This document shows, piece by piece, positions 1-6,141 of a stretch of 7,528 nucleotides of DNA (its first letter is position 1; the number at the start of each line of letters is the position of its first letter). Where the stretch lies: NCBI GenBank assembly GCA_022848785.1, contig JAJISK010000047.1, forward strand, positions 1 to 7,528, read 5' to 3'. The notes beneath the pieces were generated by a model. That model was not told the origin of the DNA, did no database searches, and saw nothing but the letters and a program-made list of their open reading frames with translations. Source of the stretch: Thermoplasmatota archaeon (GTDB taxonomy: Archaea > Thermoplasmatota > Thermoplasmata > RBG-16-68-12 > JAJISG01). A program made the position numbers and the translations under genes.

Positions 1-2
1 CC

Positions 3-2069
3 AAACCCATCAAGAACACCACGGAACGGGGCATCATGAGCGCCCTCCAGGTCCTCGCCTACGGGGTGGAAGAGGTCATCGTGGCGACGGACTTTGACCG
101 GGAGGGAGAGCTCATCGGCGTCGAGGCCTTGGAGATCATTCGTGAGGTGAGCCCGGACGTGCCCGTGCGGCGCGCGCGCTTCAGCGCCTTGACGGCGCCC
201 GAAGTGCTGCAAGCCTTCGAGGAGCTTGAAGAGCTGAACCATAACCTTGCCCGGTCGGCCGAAGCGCGCATGTTTGTGGATTTGGCGTGGGGCGCGACCC
301 TCACGCGCGTGGTGTCCACCGCGGCGAAGCAGCTGTGGAACGATTACCTGAGCATCGGGCGCGTCCAGAGCCCGACTCTCGCTCTCATCGTGGCCCGAGA
401 GGAGGAGGTCACGTCCTTCATGCCCGAGAAATTCTGGAAGATTCGAGCGACGTTTGAGAAAACCGATGAGTCATTCGTTGGCGACCACAAGAAACGCCGT
501 TTCTGGGATCAAGCCGAGGCGGAGACGGTCATGCGACGTCTCGAAGGAGCGGACGAGGCGACCCTGACCGAATTCGAGGTCGGGCGAAGGACGGAGAGGC
601 CCCCGGCGCCCTTCAACACGACCTCCTTCCTCGGCCAGGCAAGCCAGATGGGGATGACCGCCTTTCGGGCCATGCGGGTCGCCGAGGACCTGTACAACAA
701 GGGATACATCAGCTACCCGAGGACCGACAACACGGTGTACCCGCGGAGTCTCCCCCTCGGGACCATCCTCGGGGAGCTCGGATCCTCGAGCCTCGCCGAG
801 GAGGCGAACTGGGTCTCCCGGAACAGGAGACGCACCCCTACCCGGGGGAAGAAGGAAACCACGGACCACCCGCCTATCCATCCGGTCGCGGCGGCCACGC
901 GATCCAAACTACGAGGCGACAACTGGAAGATCTACGAGCTCATCGTCCGCCGCTTCCTCGCGACTCTTTCCCCGGACAGCATCCTCCAGACCAAGAAGGC
1001 CACGCTGGAGGTCGGAAGGGAGACGTTCGTGGCGCGGGGCCTGACGAGCGTGCAGCGCGGTTGGAGATATCCGTACCCGTACAGTCCGGTGAAGGAGGTC
1101 ATTTTGCCCGACCTGGTTCAGGGGGACCGCGTCAGGGTTCTCCAAGTCGAGATGGCGGAAGGTGAGACGCAGCCGCCTGCACGTTACACCCAGGGACGCT
1201 TGATTCAGAAGATGGAGGGCGAAGGCCTTGGGACGAAAGCCACGCGGCACGAGACGATCCAGAAGCTCTACAATCGGCGTTACATCCAGGGCGAACCCAT
1301 CCAGCCCACCCCTTCCGGGAAGACTCTCATCACGGCCCTGCAGGACCATGTCCCTCCCATCACCCAATCAGAGATGACCGCCCTCCTCGAGGAAGAGATG
1401 GACCGAGTCGCCCGAGGCGAGAAGACGACGGAGGAAGTAGTCTCGGAGTCGAAGGAGATGCTGTCCGAGGCCGTTCACAATCTCCAGGCGCACGAGGAAG
1501 AGATCGGACAGGAGATCCAGGAGGCCCTACGCGAGCAGCGCACCCTCGGGACCTGCCTCGAGTGTGGTTCGCACCTGGTAATCAAACGCTCGCGCTGGGG
1601 AAACACCTTCGTCGGCTGCGAGGGTTACCCCAAGTGCAAGGTCACGTTCAATCTCCCGAAGCGAGGGGCGGTAGAGCCGTCGGGGACGGTGTGCAAGGTC
1701 TGTGGCGTTCCCACGGTCCGTGTCACCAACCGCCGCAAGGTCGAGGAGAAGTGCATCAACGAGGCGTGCGAGATCTTCCTCGCGGAGAACCGCATCGGCA
1801 TCTGTCCTTCGTGTGGGGGAAACCTTCTGCAACGGAGTGCCCGGGGAGGCAAGCGCTTCGTCGGGTGCACCGGATACCCGGATTGCAACGTCACCTTCCC
1901 GCTGCCCCAACGCGGCCTCGTGACCCCCCTGCCAGAGGCATGTGAGGTCTGCGGCTCGCCTCGAGTCCGGATCTACGCCGGCCGCCGGCCCTGGACAACC
2001 TGCATCAACTTCGATTGCACGACCAACGAGAAGGCCAAGGCGCGGGCTCAGGTCGCGAAGGGGTCGTAG
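3..2069 (+). CDS. topA: DNA topoisomerase I (type IA, archaeal), 5'-truncated
   Basis: Type IA topoisomerase, which relaxes negatively supercoiled DNA by cutting one strand through a 5'-phosphotyrosine. The reading frame is open to the left edge, so the true start and the first part of the TOPRIM domain, with its catalytic glutamate, lie outside the window. Residues here are counted from the in-frame ATG at 36, which is probably internal. The TOPRIM motif DFDREGELIG is at 19-28. The active-site tyrosine is Y227 in GYISYPRTD (codon 714-716). SIGRVQSPTLAL at 106-117 and GEGLGTKATRHETI at 395-408 are conserved family blocks. The tail carries four zinc ribbons with cysteines at 507/510/528/534, 553/556/573/578, 590/593/611/617 and 636/639/656/661, which help bind DNA. 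The 3' end overlaps the convergent dehydratase gene by 22 bp. Identification is secure; only the N-terminus is missing. Confidence 0.95.
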   Translation, partial: KPIKNTTERGIMSALQVLAYGVEEVIVATDFDREGELIGVEALEIIREVSPDVPVRRARFSALTAPEVLQAFEELEELNHNLARSAEARMFVDLAWGATLTRVVSTAAKQLWNDYLSIGRVQSPTLALIVAREEEVTSFMPEKFWKIRATFEKTDESFVGDHKKRRFWDQAEAETVMRRLEGADEATLTEFEVGRRTERPPAPFNTTSFLGQASQMGMTAFRAMRVAEDLYNKGYISYPRTDNTVYPRSLPLGTILGELGSSSLAEEANWVSRNRRRTPTRGKKETTDHPPIHPVAAATRSKLRGDNWKIYELIVRRFLATLSPDSILQTKKATLEVGRETFVARGLTSVQRGWRYPYPYSPVKEVILPDLVQGDRVRVLQVEMAEGETQPPARYTQGRLIQKMEGEGLGTKATRHETIQKLYNRRYIQGEPIQPTPSGKTLITALQDHVPPITQSEMTALLEEEMDRVARGEKTTEEVVSESKEMLSEAVHNLQAHEEEIGQEIQEALREQRTLGTCLECGSHLVIKRSRWGNTFVGCEGYPKCKVTFNLPKRGAVEPSGTVCKVCGVPTVRVTNRRKVEEKCINEACEIFLAENRIGICPSCGGNLLQRSARGGKRFVGCTGYPDCNVTFPLPQRGLVTPLPEACEVCGSPRVRIYAGRRPWTTCINFDCTTNEKAKARAQVAKGS
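1554..2051 (+). repeat. Tandem duplication of a zinc-ribbon pair inside topA (2 x 249 bp)
   Basis: The zinc tail of the topoisomerase consists of two copies of an 83-residue unit, each holding one ribbon of the CxxC...FVGCxGYPxC type followed by one of the CxVCG...CIN..C type. Cysteine pairs 507/590, 553/636 and 578/661 are all exactly 83 residues apart, so no indels separate the copies. Shared words include FVGC-GYP-C, VTF-LP-RG, VCG-P-VR and CIN. The two units differ at many positions, so this is an old protein-level duplication, not a recent DNA repeat. Confidence 0.85.
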
Positions 2070-3025
2070 CGGGCGAGAAGGTCTCGGAGCTTCCCCTCCG
2101 CGATGTTATGCCCCGTGAGCGCCAGTACAACCCGCTTGCCGCGCCACCGATCCCGGTACCGGAAGGCGGCCGCAAGGGGTGCGGCGGCGGCCCCCTCCGC
2201 GATCAGGTGCGCTTTCCAGAGGTACGTGGCTACCGCCTGCCCGAGCTCGTCATCGGAGACCAGCACGAGGTCATCCAAGTGTTTCCAGAGAATGTCCATG
2301 GTCAAGGCAAAGGGAACGCGGGTCTGGAGCCCCTCGGCAAAGGTATCGGAGCTGGGCATCTCCACCATCCTGTGTTCCTTCCACGATCGATAGAAGGCGG
2401 GGGCCCTCTCCGACTGGACGCCGATGACCTCGGCTTCGGGTCGAAGGGCTCGGATGACCGTGCTGTAACCGGAGGCACCACTGCCTCCTCCGACCGGGAC
2501 CAGGAACACGTCCGCCTGGGGATCCTGACGCATGGCCTCGAGGGCGGCGGTCCCCACCCCTGCGATCAGGAGGGGCTCGTTGGCGGAATGGATGTATCGG
2601 TAGCCCTTCGCCTTCGCCTCGGCCTCCACCCACTCCCGAGCCTCATCGAAGTCCTTCCCGTGGAGAACCACCCGGGCGCCCAACGCTTCCATCGCCGCGA
2701 CCTTGACCGGATTCGCGGCTGCCGGGGCCCCGATGATGACATGCACACCGAACTGCCGGCCCGCGAAAGCGATCGATTGGCCGTGATTGCCGGTGGAAGA
2801 GGCGATGATGCCAGAGCTCCTCTCCTCCGAGGATAGATGGGAGACGATGTTGATGCCTCCGCGAATCTTGAAGGAGCCCGTGGGGAGAAGGCTCTCCAGC
2901 TTGATGCGGACTTCGAAGCCCAGGAGCTGGGAGAGTGCGGGCGACGGCAAGAGGGGGCTCGGGTCCAGGTAGGGACGGATGGTCTCTTCCGCCTGGCGAA
3001 TGTCGTCGAGGGTCGGCGGCTCCAT
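2048..3025 (-). CDS. Threonine/serine dehydratase-like PLP enzyme (fold type II)
   Basis: Pyridoxal-phosphate enzyme of the threonine dehydratase / serine racemase group, 325 aa, probably cytosolic. It likely deaminates threonine or serine to a 2-oxo acid, or racemises serine. The PLP Schiff-base lysine is K53 in PTGSFKIRGG. STGNHGQSIA at 77-86 is the substrate/cofactor loop. The glycine-rich phosphate loop VPVGGGSGASG is at 176-186; many relatives have four glycines followed by a hydrophobic residue, so this loop is divergent. The C-terminal ALTGHNI at 302-308 replaces the usual SGGN and should contact the pyridine nitrogen. There is no C-terminal ACT domain, so it resembles the short catabolic type, not the isoleucine-feedback-regulated IlvA. 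The ATG lies 11 bp after the stop of the M29 gene, indicating cotranscription; no clear Shine-Dalgarno sequence is seen in the gap. Exact substrate is uncertain. Confidence 0.88.
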   Translation of the reverse strand: MEPPTLDDIRQAEETIRPYLDPSPLLPSPALSQLLGFEVRIKLESLLPTGSFKIRGGINIVSHLSSEERSSGIIASSTGNHGQSIAFAGRQFGVHVIIGAPAAANPVKVAAMEALGARVVLHGKDFDEAREWVEAEAKAKGYRYIHSANEPLLIAGVGTAALEAMRQDPQADVFLVPVGGGSGASGYSTVIRALRPEAEVIGVQSERAPAFYRSWKEHRMVEMPSSDTFAEGLQTRVPFALTMDILWKHLDDLVLVSDDELGQAVATYLWKAHLIAEGAAAAPLAAAFRYRDRWRGKRVVLALTGHNIAEGKLRDLLARYDPFAT

Positions 3026-3036
3026 CGCGGCCCGTT

Positions 3037-4137
3037 TCAGACTTTGAGGACCCCGTCCAAGACGAGGGGGTTGCCGTCGACCTCGAGGGTCGCATCCGCG
3101 AGGAAGAGGGGGAAGGTGAAGTCGCTCGCGTTCGTGCCGTCGAAGTCCTCGTTATCCCCGATGTTGAGGGCGATGGCACCCTCCACGATATCGTCATTGA
3201 GGAAACCGAACTGGGTCTCCGGGTTGAGGCCAATGGTCAGGGACCCCAGCTGGTCCGCCCCGCGGGTCCGCTTGTCGTCATCCCATCGCATGGTCATTTG
3301 ATCGACGTTTTCCTCGGCTTGGACATCCGTGAGCCGGCCGTTCTGAAAGGTCCAGGATAGGCCGCGAATCCACTCACCCGCGTAAGGGATGGGCGTCGTC
3401 GAGACAACCTTTCCCTCCCCGCTGCCCTGACGAAGGGCGATCCCGACCGATCCCTCGGGAAGGGATTGGTAGTATGTGGACTTCTTGCCCTTCACGGGGT
3501 CCAGCCGTCCAACCCAGGCCGTGGGAGCGGAACCGTGAAAGGCAAAACGGAAGTCCGTGCCGCCGGGCGCCGTCAATCTTCCCTCCTTGGCTCCTCCCAG
3601 GCGACCCACGATGCCCTTCGCCTTGGCTTCCATCGTCTCGGGGGAGACCGCCATGGACGCGAGGACCGACTCATACCAGGGCGCGTAATCAAAGCCGTAG
3701 ACCTTCGCCCGCGCCTCCGTCACGGCCCCCAATTCGACGTACACGGACCGCACAGGAGCATCTTCCCAGGGCTCCCCCGTGGCCCGGGACCCCTCGGAGT
3801 TCGCCCGCCATCGTTCTCCGGAGATCTCCTTCATGGGACCAGGGTCGTCGATGCCTCCGGCGTAGACCAGGGCCGTCAGGGTCCCGTGGAGGGCCTGCCT
3901 CAGGGTCGAGGGTTCCTGGAGCCATTCAATCGGCAGGTTCAGCATGGCGTCGTACCAGATGTCGTCCGAGTCCAGCGTGAAAATTGTGTCTGCGCCAGCC
4001 CGTCGGGCCTCCTTCACGATCTCCTTGGCCAGCGAAACCATGTGTTCAGTCGCGTGAATCCGGACCTTATCGTCCCAGGTGAGCTTCAGAGAATCCCGCA
4101 CAATGCGCTCTGCAATCGTCCCAAAATCCGCCTTCAT
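3037..4137 (-). CDS. M29 (aminopeptidase T-like) family protein, metal ligands apparently degenerate
   Basis: Homologue of leucyl aminopeptidase/AmpT (COG2309, peptidase family M29), 366 aa from the ATG at 4137. Family members are cytosolic metallo-exopeptidases. Typical features seen are the N-terminal KVRIHATEHMVSLAKEIVKEARRAGAD segment in pieces (24-50), PGGTDFRFAF (191-200), PYAGEW around E255 that matches the first Glu ligand, and SLTIGLNPE (299-307). In related proteins the GxNP block is preceded by a Glu, and the C-terminal part carries an H-I-A-x-G-D-N block and a later H-x-D. Here these read SLTIGLNP, ALNIGDN (323-329) and TFPLFLADAT, without the expected Glu and His residues. This suggests altered metal binding or a non-peptidase role. 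The start at 4137 is preferred over 4185 because GGGGAG sits 4 nt upstream of it. The gene lies 71 bp downstream of rpl40e and 11 bp upstream of the dehydratase gene. Confidence 0.82.
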   Translation of the reverse strand: MKADFGTIAERIVRDSLKLTWDDKVRIHATEHMVSLAKEIVKEARRAGADTIFTLDSDDIWYDAMLNLPIEWLQEPSTLRQALHGTLTALVYAGGIDDPGPMKEISGERWRANSEGSRATGEPWEDAPVRSVYVELGAVTEARAKVYGFDYAPWYESVLASMAVSPETMEAKAKGIVGRLGGAKEGRLTAPGGTDFRFAFHGSAPTAWVGRLDPVKGKKSTYYQSLPEGSVGIALRQGSGEGKVVSTTPIPYAGEWIRGLSWTFQNGRLTDVQAEENVDQMTMRWDDDKRTRGADQLGSLTIGLNPETQFGFLNDDIVEGAIALNIGDNEDFDGTNASDFTFPLFLADATLEVDGNPLVLDGVLKV

Positions 4138-4141
4138 AACG

Positions 4142-4147
4142 CTCCCC
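4142..4147 (-). promoter_or_regulatory. Ribosome binding site of the M29-like gene
   Basis: GGGGAG on the minus strand, four bases before the ATG at 4137. It decides against the longer in-frame start at 4185, whose extra 16 residues also look unlike the family N-terminus. Confidence 0.6.
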
Positions 4148-4208
4148 GCCGACGAAGCACCCCGTTCCTTAAAGGGGCTTCCCATGCTGAGCGATTCCGC
4201 TCGGGGCC

Positions 4209-4358
4209 CTACTTACGCCGGGACTCCCGGGCCTTGGGTCGGAGATCCTTGCTGCCGCACTTCCGGCACTGCGTGGCCCGAATGGCGTTCCCCGCGTAGC
4301 ACTTCATACAGACTTGCTTGTGGAGAAGACGGGCCTCGGCCTCGGGAAAACGTGCCAT
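4209..4358 (-). CDS. rpl40e: Large-subunit ribosomal protein L40e
   Basis: A 49-residue basic zinc protein that begins [20 protein letters not shown] and ends in a lysine/arginine-rich tail (PKARESRRK). The zinc ligands are C17, C20, C31 and C34 in the arrangement CxxC-x10-CxxC, with [20 protein letters not shown] following the archaeal/eukaryal L40e pattern almost exactly. It is part of the archaeal 50S subunit; the eukaryotic counterpart is made as a ubiquitin fusion, whereas this one stands alone. It is short enough to be missed by length-filtered gene callers. A box A TATAAA element lies about 30 bp upstream, leaving a leader of only a few bases and no convincing Shine-Dalgarno. The gene precedes the M29-like and dehydratase genes on the same strand and may head their transcript. 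Confidence 0.95.
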   Translation of the reverse strand: MARFPEAEARLLHKQVCMKCYAGNAIRATQCRKCGSKDLRPKARESRRK

Positions 4359-4386
4359 GTGGTCCCTGAAGGACGGTAGGCGTCAG

Positions 4387-4392
4387 TATAAA
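4387..4392 (-). promoter_or_regulatory. Box A (TATA) promoter of rpl40e
   Basis: TTTATA on the minus strand, in the context CCTTTATACTG, centred about 31 bp before the L40e ATG. With the usual archaeal spacing of about 26 bp to the start site, transcription would begin roughly 5 bases before the ATG, giving an almost leaderless message. The complement (TATAAA) could also serve the rightward aldo/keto reductase remnant, though its spacing there would leave a leader of about 40 bases. Confidence 0.6.
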
Positions 4393-4638
4393 GGCTTGGT
4401 CACGGTCTCCAAACGTTTCTTGCCCCAATAGAGGCTAGGACTTCGAGGGGGCTCATGGAACAGGAAGAGCTCGGGAAGAGCGGCATCCGTGTGTCCCGCA
4501 TCGGCGTCGGAATGTGGCAGGCGGGCGGAAAGAACCCCTGAGGAGACGACGTCAACGACGAGGATTCGATCGCCTCGCAGCCGGAGCCCTCCTTGATTCC
4601 GCAACTGGGCGTGGCCCTTATTTCACGACAACAAACGG

Positions 4639-4662
4639 CCTATAGGGCGGGAACGAGTTCCC
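4639..4662 (+). promoter_or_regulatory. TATA-like palindrome and GGGAAC/GTTCCC dyad before the small membrane gene
   Basis: CCTATAGG (4639-4646) is a perfect 8-bp palindrome with a TATA core centred about 26 bp before the ATG at 4669, the spacing expected for archaeal box A and a leaderless message. GGGAAC-GA-GTTCCC (4649-4662) follows between it and the ATG, a dyad with 6-bp arms and a position suited to a repressor site or a short hairpin. Both are read directly; their function is inferred. Confidence 0.35.
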
Positions 4663-4668
4663 CCCTCG

Positions 4669-4854
4669 ATGGGCAGACTAGCCTCATGGACGCGAGGCCA
4701 CTGGCGCCCCATCCTCGTGTTGACTCTCTTCATTCTCGCGTGGTGGGGGGTCATATTGCTTTCTCCATATTCCCCGACGCTGGGAATCGTCATCGGTATT
4801 ATCGCCCTCATCCTATCGCTCTACCTCATCAAGCTCTTCGTGGAAGCTATGTAG
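4669..4854 (+). CDS. Small two-helix membrane protein, unknown function
   Basis: A 61-residue protein not recognised from any named family. The N-terminus is basic (R3, R9, R13) with several tryptophans, followed by a hydrophobic helix at about 15-32, a turn SPYSPT at 32-37, and a second helix at about 38-54 ending with K55. The positive-inside rule places both ends in the cytoplasm. There is no signal peptidase site or lipobox. Its codons are visibly more AT-rich than those of neighbouring genes, suggesting a separate origin. It lies entirely within the segment that replaced the centre of the aldo/keto reductase gene, in a different frame from the reductase remnants. No Shine-Dalgarno is evident, but a TATA-like element lies at leaderless distance. 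The composition and topology are hard to obtain by chance in this GC-rich DNA, so I think it is a real gene. Confidence 0.65.
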   Translation: MGRLASWTRGHWRPILVLTLFILAWWGVILLSPYSPTLGIVIGIIALILSLYLIKLFVEAM

Positions 4855-5091
4855 GAGCCCGCTGCCGGTCGAAACCTCACACCTCTCTCCCGCTGTTGAG
4901 GGGACGACTGTTCCACGAGGTCGTCATCCCCATCCCGGGCGCGAAGCGACCCGAGCACGTGGAAAGCAACGTCGGGGCCATAGGATGGGAACTCACGGAG
5001 AAGGAGTTTGAGCGAATCGACGAGGCCTCGTCCGCGATCAAGAACGAGCAGTTTTAGCCTGCGAACCGGAGCCCTTTGGCCGGCCTATGCT

Positions 5092-5110
5092 CCCCGGGCG
5101 ACAACCGGGG
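5092..5110. other. GC hairpin between convergent genes
   Basis: CCCCGG (5092-5097) and CCGGGG (5105-5110) are complementary arms around a 7-base loop, in the 72-bp gap between the convergent reductase remnant and the asparagine synthetase-like gene. It could slow or end transcription from either side. No T-run follows on either strand, so a terminator call is weak; a short TTTT lies earlier, at 5052-5055 in the reductase remnant. Confidence 0.3.
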
Positions 5111-5129
5111 GTCCCGCTCAACAGCGACG

Positions 5130-6131
5130 TCAAAGCTCGTAAACAGTCCCAGGCACCTTAGGAAAGGCCTGGACCTCGCCGATGTGGGGGGCCGCGACCA
5201 CCCAGCCAATGAGTCGCTCGAGACCGATGCCTGCTCCGGCCGAGGGTCTCAATCTTCCCTCTTCGGCGAGGCGTAAGAGCAGCTTGTAGTTGGCGGGGTC
5301 GACCCCATCCCGCTCAATCTTGTGTCGGATCTTCGTGTGCTCCCACTCCCGGCGGGCGCCGGAGAGCACCTCGCCGATGCCGGGCAGGAACAAGTCGTAG
5401 TTGTCCCACACGCCCGTGTCGAAATCCTCGAAGTCGTAGAACTCCCGCGGGATGTTGACCACCCAAGCCGGCTCACGCAAATCAGCGCGCAACCCTGCCT
5501 CCCAGTCCTTCCCATGCTCCTCCTCGAGATCCGCCCGGTCGAGGACGCGGAAGGGGGCATCGGGAGGTCCGGTGTTGCCGACCCCGAGATAGTCCAGTTC
5601 CTCCCGCCGGGTGGCTGCCAAGTCCTGCAGGAGACCGCGGAAGACGCCCTCGACCAGTTCCCGAACGTCCTGGGCAGAGGCATCTCGCAGCTCAAAGTCA
5701 AGCTGGGTGAACTCGTAGGTGTGAACGCCCGTCGACCCCCGTTCCCGCCGTTCGATGCGAACGTTGGGGGAGAGGATGAAGAGCTTCGGGTACGCGAGGG
5801 AACACGCGACCATCTTGTGGATGATCATACTCAGCGTGGCCCGGACGGTCCTCTCGTAGATCTCGACCTCCACCCGCTTTTCGATGGACGCCCCCGGGTC
5901 GGGCCAGAGGGGGTCCGTGGAGGGGGACAGGATGACCGGGAGGAGCCAATCGAACCCTTGGTCTAGGAAGTGGGAGGTGAGGGAATTCAAGACCTGGGTT
6001 CCCACTCGCGCAATGGCCTGCTTCCTCTCCATTTCGCCTTCGGACAACCGATCGAGCGGGCCGGGCAAGGGGGCAGGCGAGACCTCTCGGTCGTCGTCCT
6101 CGGACCCCCGCGTTTCCTCCTTAGGGCTCAT
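5130..6131 (-). CDS. Archaeal asparagine synthetase (AspRS/AsnRS-like, AS-AR type)
   Basis: A class II aminoacyl-tRNA synthetase catalytic core, 333 aa, without the N-terminal OB-fold anticodon-binding domain of aspartyl- or asparaginyl-tRNA synthetases. Archaeal stand-alone proteins of this kind (characterised in Pyrococcus abyssi) make asparagine from aspartate, ammonia and ATP. Motif 2 is seen at 123-146, with R125 in SPNVRIERRERG followed by HTYEFTQLDFE. Motif 3 is GAGIGLERLIGW at 299-310, with the ATP-binding arginine R306. The segment NIPREFYDFEDFD at 226-238 resembles the AspRS/AsnRS active site. Residues 1-33 form an acidic, proline-rich extension that seems disordered; a shorter start at M34 is possible. 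The ATG at 6131 is used because the purine-rich GGAGGAGAGG lies 10-19 bases upstream. It follows the transporter gene on the same strand after an 87-bp gap. A tRNA-synthetase paralogue with another role cannot be excluded. Confidence 0.85.
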   Translation of the reverse strand: MSPKEETRGSEDDDREVSPAPLPGPLDRLSEGEMERKQAIARVGTQVLNSLTSHFLDQGFDWLLPVILSPSTDPLWPDPGASIEKRVEVEIYERTVRATLSMIIHKMVACSLAYPKLFILSPNVRIERRERGSTGVHTYEFTQLDFELRDASAQDVRELVEGVFRGLLQDLAATRREELDYLGVGNTGPPDAPFRVLDRADLEEEHGKDWEAGLRADLREPAWVVNIPREFYDFEDFDTGVWDNYDLFLPGIGEVLSGARREWEHTKIRHKIERDGVDPANYKLLLRLAEEGRLRPSAGAGIGLERLIGWVVAAPHIGEVQAFPKVPGTVYEL

Positions 6132-6141
6132 GCGGTCACAT

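Larger units (their letters stand above)
4455..5057 (+). pseudogene. Aldo/keto reductase pseudogene with nonsense codon and replaced centre
   Basis: Two ends of an aldo/keto reductase (NADPH-dependent TIM-barrel oxidoreductase, usually a little over 300 aa) remain. The N-terminal remnant starts at the ATG at 4455, preceded by GAGGGGG at 4445-4451, and reads LGKSGIRVSRIGVG then WQAGGKNP. It is stopped by TGA at 4539-4541, where relatives usually have Trp before GxD (TGG to TGA by one base). Family similarity continues in frame as GDDVNDEDSIA to about 4574. The C-terminal remnant runs from about 4917 to the TAG at 5055: VIPIPGAKRPEHVESN, then GAIGWELTEKEFERIDEAS, the NADP-phosphate-binding end of the family. 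The catalytic Asp, Tyr, Lys and His region is absent. The intervening ~340 bp encodes nothing AKR-like and carries a separate membrane-protein gene. Both remnants share one frame and, apart from the TGA, the frame is open throughout. No functional reductase can be made from this locus. Confidence 0.85.

Noticed and set aside
2015..2836. A 273-codon + strand frame antisense to the dehydratase gene
   Set aside because: The opposite strand holds all PLP-enzyme motifs; this frame shows only GC-driven openness.
3466..4299. A long + strand frame antisense to the M29 gene
   Set aside because: It has shadow composition and overlaps both the M29-like gene and L40e; the sense frames carry the family motifs.
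4213..4428. A 71-codon minus-strand frame overlapping L40e
   Set aside because: It is out of frame with the clear L40e coding sequence, crosses its promoter and has no recognisable motif.
4539..4541. Selenocysteine or readthrough at the TGA
   Set aside because: The family has tryptophan here, no SECIS-like hairpin was seen nearby, and the rest of the barrel is missing anyway.
4600..4668. A possible tRNA or small RNA in the AT-richer stretch before the membrane gene
   Set aside because: No cloverleaf arms or T-loop consensus could be assembled; only the short GGGAAC/GTTCCC dyad is present.
4593..5057. A 154-codon open frame on the + strand as an independent gene
   Set aside because: Its last third is the reductase C-terminus and the rest is the off-frame shadow of the membrane-protein gene; the stretch before the remnant has no protein-like composition.
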